Shown in pieces: positions 9,539 through 17,709 of a stretch of DNA of 64,000 nucleotides. Numbering within the stretch: the stretch's first letter is position 1; every line of letters begins with the position of its first letter. The DNA comes from Oleispirillum sp963678075. GTDB taxonomy: Bacteria > Pseudomonadota > Alphaproteobacteria > Rhodospirillales > Rhodospirillaceae. The stretch is from the NCBI GenBank assembly GCA_963678075.2, contig CAXXPK010000007.1, positions 248,001 to 312,000 on the forward strand, written 5' to 3'. A program made the translations under genes and the position numbers. A model generated the notes under the pieces. That model saw only the letters and a list, made by a program, of their open reading frames with translations, was not told the origin of the DNA and made no database searches.

Positions 9539-9621
9539 ATCGTGATCACGACACACAACGGGATGTGTTCCAGGGCTTGCGAGACTCGCCGGAAATCCTT
9601 CGCGGCGCCTCCGTTCCGGAG

Positions 9622-10404
9622 TCAGACCCCGTCGATGGCGCGGGCAATCAACGTCAAATCGATGAAGGCCCGCGCCGCCGGCGCGGCCTCGTCCTCGCGG
9701 AAGACCATCACCACCGTCGAAGGCGGCATGTCGTTGGCCTGATGGATGGTGGCGGGCGTGGCGCCGGAGTCGATCACGCCCCGCAACAGGAAATCGTGAA
9801 ACCCGGGGGCATTGCGACGGGCATAGATCAGAAAGTCCTGTCCGTCGATTTCATCCAGACCGGCATCGCCAGCCCGAGCCAACGGATGCGACGACGGCAG
9901 GAACAGCTTGAACGGTTCGCGATGGACGACTACCGTCCGAATGCCCCGACGCGGCGCCGACGGTTCACGGTAAAAACCGACGTCAAGGCTCCCGCCATCC
10001 AGCAGTTCGATCTGTTCGGCGGTCAGGGCGTGATGCATTTCCAAATAGACCAGAGGATGGGATTTGCGGAACTCGGTGACCAGGGGCGGCACGATCTCCG
10101 CCGCCGTCGAAATGAACCCGATGCGCAAACACCCGACCTTTCCGGCGGCGGCCTGCCTGGCGCGCATGGTGGCGCTTTCGATACGATCCATGACACCGGC
10201 GATTTCCTCGCGAAAGACCTGCCCCGCCACCGTCAGCTCGGTCTTGCGGCGATCCCGGTCGAACAGGGTAAGCCCCAGCTCATGCTCCAGCGCACGGATT
10301 TGCAGGCTCAGGGCCGGTTGACTCAAATGGACCCGCTCCGCCGCCCGGCTGAAGTGCAGAAGTTCGGCAACGGCCAGAAAACTGCGCAACTGGGTCAGTT
10401 CCAT
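9622..10404 (-). CDS. LysR-type transcriptional regulator, shortened effector domain
   Basis: The N-terminal helix-turn-helix is typical of the family (LRSFLAVAELLHFSRAAERVHLSQPALS). The effector domain follows, with CLRIGFISTAAEIVPP and PLARAGDAGLDEIDGQDF. The protein has 260 residues, against about 290-310 for the family. Near the end it jumps from IHQANDMPPSTVVM to FREDEAAPAARAFIDL. Relatives have roughly 35 more residues there, including the stretch that forms the second half of the effector pocket (xxGLGVxxVP). An in-frame internal deletion is the simplest reading, and ligand response is probably lost. The gene it controlled may have been removed by the IS insertion next door. Confidence 0.8.
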   Translation of the reverse strand: MELTQLRSFLAVAELLHFSRAAERVHLSQPALSLQIRALEHELGLTLFDRDRRKTELTVAGQVFREEIAGVMDRIESATMRARQAAAGKVGCLRIGFISTAAEIVPPLVTEFRKSHPLVYLEMHHALTAEQIELLDGGSLDVGFYREPSAPRRGIRTVVVHREPFKLFLPSSHPLARAGDAGLDEIDGQDFLIYARRNAPGFHDFLLRGVIDSGATPATIHQANDMPPSTVVMVFREDEAAPAARAFIDLTLIARAIDGV

Positions 10405-10458
10405 CGGAAACCTCCTGCATGCGGAACCACGCCTTTAACGGCCTGTTATTTGTAAAGC

Positions 10459-10478
10459 TTATCACTGGATGCGGATAA
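10459..10478 (-). promoter_or_regulatory. Candidate LysR operator (TTATC-N10-GATAA)
   Basis: An inverted repeat TTATC/GATAA with a 10-base spacer lies 55 bases upstream of the LysR start. LysR proteins usually bind T-N11-A dyads between themselves and a divergent target. Here the divergent side is occupied by an IS element from 10540, so the target gene is missing. The motif was found by eye only. Confidence 0.25.
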
Positions 10479-10611
10479 TCAATTTCACATTCCCTTCCCC
10501 CCGCGTCATGCTGACCTTGTTGGAAAAAGTGCCCGACTGGGCTCAGGCCCCATTAAATTATTGTCAGGCAGATCGGCGGCTGATTCACTCATGGGAGGGA
10601 GGACCCCATCC

Positions 10612-10980
10612 ATGAGTGATCTGTTTTGGTTGTCAGAGAGGCAGTTGGCGAAGATCGAGCCGCATTTCCCGCTATCGCATGGCGTGCCGCGGGTTGATGA
10701 TCGGCGAGTGATCAGCGGCATCGTTCATGTGATCCGCAACGGCTTACGGTGGCGAGATGCACCACCCGTCTATGGCCCCCACAAAACCCTCTATAATCGT
10801 TTCGTTCGCTGGAGCCGACTTGGGGTGTTCAGCCGGATCTTCGCGGCCTTGACGGGAGAGGCTGGCCCTCCAGACCGGTTGATGATCGATGCAACCCACC
10901 TGAAAGCTCATCGGACCGCCGCGAGCCTCTATAAAAAGGGGCTCTTCCCCGATGTATCGGACGCACAAAAGGCGGGCTGA
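10612..10980 (+). CDS. IS427-type transposase, upstream frame (orfA)
   Basis: The ATG at 10612 follows a GGAGGGAGGA ribosome site. The 122 residues start MSDLFWLSERQLAKIEPHFP and carry NGLRWRDAPP and MIDATHLKAHRTA, the latter with the first catalytic aspartate of the DDE nuclease. By comparison with one-frame relatives the protein should pass into the -1 frame near LFP and continue as RCIGRTKGG. The shift must occur after the TAA at 10932-10934 in that frame, close to the A5G4 run at 10933-10940. Both copies in this window have the same arrangement, which favours programmed frameshifting over a chance mutation. Confidence 0.8.
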   Translation: MSDLFWLSERQLAKIEPHFPLSHGVPRVDDRRVISGIVHVIRNGLRWRDAPPVYGPHKTLYNRFVRWSRLGVFSRIFAALTGEAGPPDRLMIDATHLKAHRTAASLYKKGLFPDVSDAQKAG

Positions 10981-11372
10981 ACTCCAAGCTTCATGCGGTT
11001 TGCGACGGACAGGGAAGGCCCCTCATCCTGCTGCTCAGCGAGGGGCAAATGAGCGATCACAAAGGCGCGATGCTGTTGCTCGACCTATTTCCCAAGGCCA
11101 ACGTCCTGATCGCCGACAAGGGCTATGACGGTGATCCCCTTCGAGAGGCTTTGACACAGAGAGGGATCGCTACATGCATCCCGCCAATGCGTCATCGCAA
11201 AACCCAGTACGCTTACGACAAAACCCTCTATCGCCAGCGTCATAGGATCGAGAACCTCTTCGCTCGCCTCAAGGATTGGCGGCGTATCCACACCCGATAT
11301 GACCGATGCGCGGATATCTTCTTTGCCGCCGTCATCATCGCGGCACCCCTCCTCTTCTGGATCGAACCTTAA
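10935..11372 (+). CDS. IS427-type transposase, downstream frame (orfB)
   Basis: This frame is open from 10935 and reads PRCIGRTKGGLNSKLHAVCD, then ADKGYDGD (second catalytic aspartate) and YRQRHRIENLFARLKDW (catalytic glutamate). It ends at 11372 shortly before the right inverted repeat. It is expected to be made as a fusion to orfA by -1 frameshifting. An internal ATG at 11049 could give a shorter protein that lacks the start of the domain. Confidence 0.75.
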   Translation, partial: KGALPRCIGRTKGGLNSKLHAVCDGQGRPLILLLSEGQMSDHKGAMLLLDLFPKANVLIADKGYDGDPLREALTQRGIATCIPPMRHRKTQYAYDKTLYRQRHRIENLFARLKDWRRIHTRYDRCADIFFAAVIIAAPLLFWIEP

Positions 11373-11385
11373 TGAGTCCTGAGCC

Positions 11386-12022
11386 TAGCGGCGTTGTCGG
11401 GCGACTTTGCAGCGCTCTACTCGGGAATGGGTCGGCCGTCGGTTCCACCGGAGAAGCTGCTGCGGGCCATGCTGTTGCAGGTGTTCTACTCGATCCGTTC
11501 GGAATGCCAATTGATGGAGCGCCTGGACTTTGACCTGCTGTTCCGTTGGTTCGTCGGTCTCGGGGTAGATGACCCGGCCTGGGACCATTCCACATTCTCC
11601 AAGAACCGCGACCGGCTGCTGGAAGGGGACATCGCCGCAAAATTCCTGGCGGCAGTGTTGGTCCAACCCCGGATCAAACGGCTACTGTCGAGCGAGCATT
11701 TCAGCGTCGACGGCACGCTGATCGAAGCGTGGGCCTCAATGAAGAGCTTCAGACCGAAGGCCGCTGAGGGCGATGGCGGTGAAGGCGGTGGTCGCAACCC
11801 CTCGGTCGATTTTCGCGGCGAGAAACGATCCAACGATACTCACAAGAGCACCACCGATCCCGATGCCATGCTCTACCGCAAGGGGGCAGGCATGGAGGCT
11901 AAGCTGTGCTTTATCGGTCATGGGCTGATGGAAAACCGTTCGGGCTTGATCGTGGACACCCGGCTAACCCGCGCATCGGGTCACGCTGAACGGTTGGCGG
12001 CACTGGACATGATCGAGCCCCC
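11386..12022 (+). mobile_element. Internal fragment of an IS5/IS1182-type element, both ends missing
   Basis: From 11386 the sequence matches the element at 31285-32032 almost base for base (GDFAALYSGMGRPSVPPEKL, then HSTFSKNRDRLLEGDIAAKF and HFSVDGTLIEAWASMKSF). It lacks the first 36 or so codons, cut by the IS427 copy, and everything after the codons for DMIEPP at about 12022. The catalytic DDE set is therefore incomplete and the fragment cannot transpose itself. Sequence from 12023 to 12192 is unrelated and contains the promoter region of the next gene. Confidence 0.85.
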
Positions 12023-12192
12023 GGGCATTTTTCCATTCCCGGCGCGTTTCGCCACGCCCTCCGCCTCCCCATTTCCATGGGGGCGGCATTGACGTGCCGA
12101 GCACCTTTACGAACCGGCCCGTGGGTGGCATAGTCCGTACGATTTGCTCGACGGTGCGCGCAAGTGCGGACAGCGGCTAAGGAGAGTCGGAA

Positions 12193-12540
12193 ATGGACTT
12201 GGGTACGCGCCTTTATACGTGGCTGCATGGCGAATTCGTCGGCGAAGACGCCTTCGGTAACCGCTATTTCCGCGACCGCCGGACGGCGCGCGGACGGCGC
12301 GAGCGGCGGTGGGTAATGTTCAACGGCAAGCCGGAGGCCACGAAGGTGCCGCCGGAATGGCAAGCCTGGTTGCATCACACCTCCGACGCGCCGCTGGAAG
12401 GCGCCCGCCACTCCTGGCAAAAGCCGCACCGCCCCAACCTGTCGGGAACCAAGTTCGCCTATTTCCCGCCGGGACACGACCGGCGCGGCGGCAAACGCGA
12501 CAAGGCGACCAGCGACTACGAATCCTGGCGTCCGTCCTGA
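12193..12540 (+). CDS. Complex I accessory subunit, NDUFA12 family
   Basis: NDUFA12 (B17.2) is one of the few accessory subunits of NADH:ubiquinone oxidoreductase shared by mitochondria and Alphaproteobacteria. It sits on the peripheral arm. The 115 residues contain the family core (GEFVGEDAFGNRYFRDR, RRWVMFNG, VPPEWQAWLHHTSDAPL and a C-terminal KPHRPNLSGT). A strong AAGGAGAG site precedes the ATG. The gene heads a likely operon with two mlaD genes and a DUF2155 gene, an order I recall from other Rhodospirillales. The complex I core operon is not in this window. Confidence 0.92.
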   Translation: MDLGTRLYTWLHGEFVGEDAFGNRYFRDRRTARGRRERRWVMFNGKPEATKVPPEWQAWLHHTSDAPLEGARHSWQKPHRPNLSGTKFAYFPPGHDRRGGKRDKATSDYESWRPS

Positions 12541-12560
12541 CACCCTGAGGGGGGAACACC

Positions 12561-13112
12561 GTGCACTTCGGCGAACGCGAGGATATCGGCCTGGGCGCCC
12601 TGGTCTGCCTGCTGGGGGCGGTGATCCTTGCCTATGTGCATGGCCGCGAGACGAAGGCGGAGTCGGTGGGATACCCCCTCTACGCCGGATTTCATCGCAG
12701 CGACGGCCTGGTCGAGGGCGCCCCGGTTCGTCTGGCCGGAATCAACATCGGCATCGTCGGCGACATGAAACTGCGCGAGAGCTTTCAGTCCCGCACCACC
12801 TTGCGCATCCGTGACGACATCAAGGTTCCCGCCGATTCCGCCGCAGTGATCCACACCGATGGCCTGTTCGGCGCGAAATACATCGAAATCGAGCCTGGCG
12901 GCGCGACCGACATGCTGAATTCCGGCGACAGTCTCGCCTTCACCCAGGATTCCCTGGTGGTTGACGACCTTCTGGATCGCCTGATCGCCATGGCGAAATC
13001 GCAAAAGGCCAAATGCGCCGAAGCGATGTCCGTGCCGGCGCCGCGCCCACGGACGGAACCAACGGAACAGGCCGCGCCGACGCTGTTGCTGCCGATAAGC
13101 AAGGGGAATTGA
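12561..13112 (+). CDS. MCE/MlaD family protein, first of two
   Basis: MlaD-type MCE proteins are inner-membrane anchored, periplasm-facing rings that carry phospholipids for an ABC transporter. This 183-residue protein starts at GTG 12561 behind GAGGGGGG. It has one N-terminal membrane helix (IGLGALVCLLGAVILAYVHG) and one MCE domain (YPLYAGFHRSDGLVEGAPV, then GINIGIVGDM and GLFGAKYIEIEPGG). The tail is proline-rich and variable. It lies 20 bases after NDUFA12 and 5 bases before a second MCE gene. The matching MlaE, MlaF and MlaC genes are not nearby. Confidence 0.88.
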   Translation: MHFGEREDIGLGALVCLLGAVILAYVHGRETKAESVGYPLYAGFHRSDGLVEGAPVRLAGINIGIVGDMKLRESFQSRTTLRIRDDIKVPADSAAVIHTDGLFGAKYIEIEPGGATDMLNSGDSLAFTQDSLVVDDLLDRLIAMAKSQKAKCAEAMSVPAPRPRTEPTEQAAPTLLLPISKGN

Positions 13113-13117
13113 AAGCC

Positions 13118-13582
13118 ATGCGCAAGCAGGTCATCGAAAGCATCATGGGGGCCGTGGTCCTGTTGGTGGCCGGGTATTTCCTGGTGTTTGCGTACACCTC
13201 GGCGCAGGTTCGCGAGATTCAGGGCTATCACATCAAGGCCAACTTCCTGAAAGTCGGAGGACTGCGAGTCGGCAGCGACGTGCGGATCAGCGGCATCAAG
13301 ATCGGCTCGGTGATCGATCAGCGCCTCGACCAGGATACCTACGAGGCCTCCCTGACCTTAAGCATCCGCCCCGACATTCTGCTGCCGGTGGACACCGTCG
13401 CCTCGATCGCGACGCAGGGGTTGATGGGCGACAAATACATCCGCCTGGAACCCGGCCCCCTGCGCGAACGCATGAAGGGCGGCGACACCCTGAAGAACAC
13501 CCGCGACTTCAAATCGCTGGAAGACACGGTGGGCGAGTTCATTTTCCTGGCCACCGGCAGCGGCGAGGAAGCCAAACCGTGA
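13118..13582 (+). CDS. mlaD: Outer-membrane lipid asymmetry protein MlaD
   Basis: This 154-residue protein has the canonical MlaD layout. A helix (IMGAVVLLVAGYFLVFAYTS) is followed by one MCE domain (YHIKANFLKVGGLRVGSDV, GIKIGSVID, TQGLMGDKYIRLEPG) and the short C-terminal helix FKSLEDTVGEFIF seen in MlaD hexamers. It is a closer match to MlaD than the preceding gene and follows it by 5 bases, so the two may form mixed rings or serve two transporters. Its stop overlaps the GTG start of the DUF2155 gene. Confidence 0.9.
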   Translation: MRKQVIESIMGAVVLLVAGYFLVFAYTSAQVREIQGYHIKANFLKVGGLRVGSDVRISGIKIGSVIDQRLDQDTYEASLTLSIRPDILLPVDTVASIATQGLMGDKYIRLEPGPLRERMKGGDTLKNTRDFKSLEDTVGEFIFLATGSGEEAKP

Positions 13583-14007
13583 TCGCGCCCCGTCTTTTCG
13601 CCTGCGCGCTGGGCGCTATCTGCCTGACCGCACTCCCCGCCCGCCTGGACGCCGCCACCACCGTCGATGCCCGCCTTGCGGTGCTGCGCGGCCTGGACAA
13701 GATCACCGGGCGCATCACCACCCTGACCACGCCGGTCGGCGACACCGTGCGCTTCGTCTCCCTGGCCATCATCGTGCGCGCCTGCCGCACCCGCACACCG
13801 GAAGAGACCCCAGAAGGCGCCGCCTTCCTCGACATCACCGACATCAAGCCGAACCAGCCGCCCGCAGACATCTTCCGCGGCTGGATGTTCGCGTCCAGCC
13901 CGGCGGTCTCCGCCATGGACCACCCGGTCTACGATATCTGGGTTCTGGAATGCCGCGAGCCGCTGCCGCAGCAGCCGGATTCCGCCAATCCCATCGAAAC
14001 CGGCTAA
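13579..14007 (+). CDS. DUF2155 domain periplasmic protein
   Basis: A 142-residue secreted protein starting at GTG 13579, which overlaps the mlaD stop codon. A signal peptide (LFACALGAICLTALPARLDA) precedes the DUF2155 core. That core includes LRGLDKITGRITTLTTPVGD, LAIIVRACRTRTPEETPE and IFRGWMFASSPAVSAMDHPVYDIW. Two cysteines (in RACR and LECRE) could form a disulfide. The function is not established. Translational coupling to mlaD suggests a role linked to the envelope or to complex I biogenesis. Confidence 0.88.
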   Translation: MIAPRLFACALGAICLTALPARLDAATTVDARLAVLRGLDKITGRITTLTTPVGDTVRFVSLAIIVRACRTRTPEETPEGAAFLDITDIKPNQPPADIFRGWMFASSPAVSAMDHPVYDIWVLECREPLPQQPDSANPIETG

Positions 14008-14009
14008 CG

Positions 14010-14661
14010 CTATCCCAGCAGCCACTCGCACAGCGCGGCGGCGACCGCTTCCGGCGCTTCCAGGGTGGACAAGTGACCGCTTCCTGGAATCACCGAAAGC
14101 TTCGCGCCCGGAATCGCCGTGGCGATTTCCTCGTGGCGGTCGGGCGGCGTCAGTTCGTCCGCATCGCCGCAAATCACCGCCGTTGGCACCGCGATGCGCG
14201 CCAGATCGTCGCGCCCATCGGGACGATGCATGATCGCGGTCTGCTGCCGGATGAAGGTTTCCGCCCCCGCCGCGTCGGACGGACGAGATCACCTTGGGCA
14301 ACAGACGCGGCATCACCTGGACGAAACGCGCGGTCTTCGCCAGTTCGATCAGATCGCGGCGCATCGCGCTTTGTTCCGGCAGATCCGGCCGCGCGGTGGT
14401 GGAAATCAGGGCCAGACGCGTCACCCGCCTGGGCGCACGGCGCAGAATTTCCAGTGCCACGTAACCGCCCATCGACAGCCCGGCCAGGGCGAAGCGATGG
14501 GGCGCGGCGGCCAACACCGCATCGGCCATCGTCGCGATGCTGTCGGCATCGAGGTCAGGTACGATCGCCCTGGCGATATCGGCCAAAGCCGCCGCTTGCG
14601 GCGCGAACAGCCGGGCATCGCACAACAATCCCGGCAGTAAAATCAAATCCTGACGTTGCAC
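14010..14661 (-). pseudogene. Alpha/beta hydrolase broken by a 4-base duplication
   Basis: The first half starts at GTG 14661 behind GAGGAG (MQRQDLILLPGLLCDARLF) and holds the nucleophile elbow LAGLSMGGYVAL (GxSxG). The second half, in another frame, holds VICGDADELTPPDRHEE and IPGSGHLSTLEAPE with the catalytic aspartate and histidine. At 14277-14284 the plus strand has GGACGGAC. Removing one GGAC unit restores a single frame through SDAAGAETFIRQQ. This is a tandem duplication, not a homopolymer slip, so a base-calling error is unlikely. The isochorismatase-type gene lies 18 bases upstream in the same operon. Confidence 0.88.
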
Positions 14662-14679
14662 CCTGGCGGCTCCTCGGTT

Positions 14680-15228
14680 TTAGCGGATCAAGGTCTTGGT
14701 GATATCCTTGAACTCCGGCGTGCCGGACCGCTCCAACCACTCGAAGATCACCATTTCCATGGTCACCAGCGCGATACCGGCGGCGATCATGCGCTGTTTC
14801 GCGGTGTCTTCGTCAATCGCGAAACGCGATCCGCAGGCATCGACGACGACGAACACCTCGTACCCTTTTTCCTTCAGGTCGAGGGCCGTCTGCATCACGC
14901 ACACGTGCATCTCGATCCCCGCGACCACCACCTGACGACGGCCGAGCGCGGCGAATTTTTCCATAAAGGCGGGCTCCCCGACGCAGGAGAACGCGGTCTT
15001 CTGGATATAGGCCTCTTCCTCGGGCAGAACCTCGCGCAGGTCGATCATGGTCGGCCCCAGCCCCTTCGGATACTGTTCGGAGATCACCGTCGGCACGTTC
15101 AAGCGAACAGCGGCGGCGACCAACCGGGTGGTGCCGTCGATCACCTTGCGCGGATCCGCCATAACCGGGGCCAAGAGCTCCTGAACATCGACGATGACCA
15201 GACAGGATTGATCGGCCTTGATGCGCAT
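14680..15228 (-). CDS. Isochorismatase-family hydrolase
   Basis: Cysteine hydrolases of this family (YcaC, nicotinamidase and isochorismatase relatives) act on amides or related bonds. The 182 residues start at 15228 behind AAGGAG. They contain the Asp in VIVDVQ, the Lys in AYIQKTAFSCVG, and the cis-peptide and nucleophile region VVAGIEMHVCVMQTALDL with the catalytic cysteine in HVC. The closest subgroup by eye is the YcaC-like type of unknown substrate. The frame is intact, unlike the hydrolase gene downstream of it. Confidence 0.88.
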   Translation of the reverse strand: MRIKADQSCLVIVDVQELLAPVMADPRKVIDGTTRLVAAAVRLNVPTVISEQYPKGLGPTMIDLREVLPEEEAYIQKTAFSCVGEPAFMEKFAALGRRQVVVAGIEMHVCVMQTALDLKEKGYEVFVVVDACGSRFAIDEDTAKQRMIAAGIALVTMEMVIFEWLERSGTPEFKDITKTLIR

Positions 15229-15497
15229 GGGAGACTCCTTCCGAAAGAGGGGACGGCGAGACCGAAGTGTCGGTGCTGACCGCGTCGCTTTCAAGCCGGT
15301 TTTTCGTCGTCGCGCGGTTTTACGGCAACAAACCGGCATTATCCGCCGGGATCTCGCGCCTCGCGCGTTGACATTCTCCGATTTCCGCCTGATTATCGCC
15401 GGACTTTTCGCGGCGTGCCTTGGTTTCCGCATAATGCGGCCCGCCACGCCCCCGGAAGTCTGCTTCCGCGCAACATATCAACGGAACATCGAACCAC

Positions 15498-16943
15498 ATG
15501 ACGTTCGAAGAGCTTGGGCTTGAGCCCAACACCATGAAGGCCATCGTCGAAATGGGGTACACCACCCCGACCCCGATTCAGGAACAGGCGATCGGCCTGG
15601 TTCTGATGGGGCGCGACGTCATGGGCATCGCCCAGACCGGAACCGGCAAGACCGGTTGCTACACCCTGCCGATGATCGACATCCTGTCGAACGGTCGGGC
15701 CCGTGCACGAATGCCGCGCTCGCTGATCCTGGCCCCGACCCGCGAATTGGCCGCCCAGGTCGCCGAGAATTTCGAGCAGTACGGCAAGTACCACAAGCTT
15801 TCGATGGCCCTGCTGATCGGCGGCGAATCCTTTGGTGATCAGGAACGCGCGCTGGACCGCGGCGTCGATGTCCTGATCGCGACGCCGGGCCGAATGATGG
15901 ATCTGTTCGGACGCGGGCGCATTCTTTTGTCCGACGTCAAGATCCTGGTGATTGACGAGGCCGATCGCATGCTCGACATGGGATTCATTCCCGACGTCGA
16001 AAAGATCATCGGCTGGCTGCCGCCATTGCGTCAGACCCTTTTGTTCTCGGCCACCATGGCGCCCGAAATCAAGCGGCTGGCCGACAAGTTCCTGTCCAAC
16101 CCGAAACTGGTCAGCGTCGCGCCGCCCGCCTCCCCCGCCGAACTGGTCTCCCAGTCGATGGTGGTGGTCAATGCCCGCGACAAACGCGACGCCCTGCGCA
16201 CCCTGATCACCAGCGAAGCGGTGGCCAACGCCTTCATCTTTTGCAACCGCAAGCGCGACGTCGCGGTGCTATTCCGCTCGCTGGAGCGCCACGCCCTGCC
16301 CGCCGGGCAGTTGCACGGCGACATGCCGCAGTCGATGCGGACCGAGACCCTGGACGCCTTCCGTCGTGGCGACATCAAGCTTTTGGTGTGCTCCGACGTG
16401 GCGGCGCGCGGCCTGGACATCGCCGACGTCTCGCACGTCTTCAACTACGATGTCCCCAGCCACGCCGAGGACTACGTGCACCGGATCGGTCGAACCGGTC
16501 GCGCCGGACGGGAAGGCCGCGCCTTCACCATCGCGACACCCGAGGACGGGCGCTACGTGGCGGCGATCCAGAAACTGATCGGCAAGACGATTCCCGTGGT
16601 TTCCCTGGACGGCAACACACCGCCACCACTGGAAGAGGCCGAGACCGAAGCGGAGCGCCGTCCGCGCCGCGGCGGAAAGCCGCGTCCCCGGAAGCCGGAA
16701 GCCGACTCCACGACCGCGCCGGAGCCCAAGGTGGAACGGACGACGGAACACACGGAGCACCCGACGGAACGCACCGCCGCCCGCACATCGGGGCGCGAGG
16801 CCCTGGCCCGGCAACGCGGCGGACGCTGCGGGCGCCCGATGCAGCCCGCCGACGAGGTTGGCGAGATGCAGCATTCCGACGACGTCGTGGCGTTTGGCGG
16901 TCACACGCCGAGCTTCCTGCTACGCGACCCCCCGGCGAAGTAA
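15498..16943 (+). CDS. DEAD-box ATP-dependent RNA helicase
   Basis: A 481-residue RNA helicase likely to remodel ribosomal or messenger RNA. All motifs are present: the Q motif (TPTPIQEQAI), AQTGTGKTG (motif I), PTRELAAQ (Ia), DEAD in VIDEADRMLDMGF (II), FSATMAP (III), ARGLDIADV (V) and HRIGRTGRAGR (VI). The C-terminal 100 residues are rich in arginine, glutamate and threonine, as in RhlE-type proteins. The gene has its own promoter space divergent from the isochorismatase gene. A hairpin overlapping its stop codon probably terminates it. Confidence 0.93.
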   Translation: MTFEELGLEPNTMKAIVEMGYTTPTPIQEQAIGLVLMGRDVMGIAQTGTGKTGCYTLPMIDILSNGRARARMPRSLILAPTRELAAQVAENFEQYGKYHKLSMALLIGGESFGDQERALDRGVDVLIATPGRMMDLFGRGRILLSDVKILVIDEADRMLDMGFIPDVEKIIGWLPPLRQTLLFSATMAPEIKRLADKFLSNPKLVSVAPPASPAELVSQSMVVVNARDKRDALRTLITSEAVANAFIFCNRKRDVAVLFRSLERHALPAGQLHGDMPQSMRTETLDAFRRGDIKLLVCSDVAARGLDIADVSHVFNYDVPSHAEDYVHRIGRTGRAGREGRAFTIATPEDGRYVAAIQKLIGKTIPVVSLDGNTPPPLEEAETEAERRPRRGGKPRPRKPEADSTTAPEPKVERTTEHTEHPTERTAARTSGREALARQRGGRCGRPMQPADEVGEMQHSDDVVAFGGHTPSFLLRDPPAK

Positions 16944-16965
16944 TCGCCGGGGTTGGCCGGTTTTT
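16930..16965 (+). terminator. Probable terminator of the helicase gene
   Basis: CCCCGGCGA and TCGCCGGGG form a 9-bp stem around the helicase stop codon (16930-16952). After an 8-base GC stretch comes a run of five T residues at 16961-16965. The gap between stem and T run makes it a less than ideal terminator. Confidence 0.5.
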
Positions 16966-16982
16966 CACAGGGGTGGTTCGTC

Positions 16983-17705
16983 TTGCCGCGATCCGTCAAA
17001 TGGGGTTTGTCCGTCATCGGCCTGGCCGCCGTCGTCGGCTGTGGCCCGAGCTGTTCCCCGAACACCTATGCCACCGGCGCGGTGCAGCAGGTCAACAAGG
17101 TCGAGCCCGGCGTCGTCATCGGCTTCCGCCAAGTCACCATCAGCGCAGGCGCCACCGGCGGCGCCGCCGGTGGCGTTCTGGGCGGCACGCAATCGCCGTT
17201 GGTCGGCATCAATTCCGCCCTTGGCGCGGTCGGCGGCACCGCCATCGGCAGTATCATCGGCACCACCATCGAACATGCCTCCGGTGACACCACCGGATGG
17301 GAATACATTGTCCGCAAGGCCAACGGCGACCTGTTGTCGGTGACGCAGCGCGAACAAGCACCGCTTCCCCTTGGCCAGAAGGTGCTGGTGATCGCCGGCA
17401 ATCAGGCGCGAATCGTCGCCGATTATTCGGTGGAGATCGCGGCTCCCGCCAAGCCCGAAAAAAGGATCGAGGAACCCGCCAGGAAGACGGCGGAGCCCCC
17501 CGTTCCACCGATTTCCCCAATCGTCGAACCGCAACCGGTCGGACCGCAGACCGTCGAGGCCGCGCCGGACGCAGCCACCGTCACGCCGCCACCGACGGAC
17601 GACGAAACCACCGCGCCGCCGCCAAGCGACGACGCGTCAATGCCGACGACACCCGCCGCCGATGAAACCGTTGCGCCGGAAGTCCCCGCCGACGCCACGC
17701 CGTGA
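16983..17705 (+). CDS. SlyB-like glycine-zipper outer-membrane lipoprotein
   Basis: The likely start is TTG 16983, which gives a lipoprotein signal with lipobox LAAVVGC. The mature N-terminus is followed by a glycine-zipper segment (ATGGAAGGVLGGTQSPLVGI, then GAVGGTAIGSIIGTTI) and a SlyB/PcP-type domain (WEYIVRKANGDLLSVTQREQ, LPLGQKVLVIAGNQARIV). The last 90 residues are a low-complexity Pro/Thr/Asp/Ala tail that relatives usually lack. Such lipoproteins stabilise the outer membrane or pair with porins. An upstream in-frame start at 16953 would disrupt the signal and is less likely. Confidence 0.75.
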   Translation: MPRSVKWGLSVIGLAAVVGCGPSCSPNTYATGAVQQVNKVEPGVVIGFRQVTISAGATGGAAGGVLGGTQSPLVGINSALGAVGGTAIGSIIGTTIEHASGDTTGWEYIVRKANGDLLSVTQREQAPLPLGQKVLVIAGNQARIVADYSVEIAAPAKPEKRIEEPARKTAEPPVPPISPIVEPQPVGPQTVEAAPDAATVTPPPTDDETTAPPPSDDASMPTTPAADETVAPEVPADATP

Positions 17706-17709
17706 GTCC

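Larger units (their letters stand above)
10540..11385 (+). mobile_element. IS5-family element of the IS427 type, copy 1 (complete)
   Basis: The terminal inverted repeats are GGCTCAGG-CCCATTAA on the left and its near-complement ending TGAGCC on the right. The element is 846 bp with two overlapping transposase frames. The right flank is TA, the usual target duplication for this group. The left flank is TG, so the two flanks do not match. A segment of a different IS begins immediately to the right, while ordinary chromosome lies to the left. The left side has therefore been rearranged or deleted after insertion. Confidence 0.85.

Noticed and set aside
6005..9742. A 1245-codon open frame on the plus strand opposite nrdJ
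   Set aside because: It mirrors nrdJ codon for codon in a GC-rich genome and has no recognisable domain. Antisense frames of this kind are expected from codon bias.
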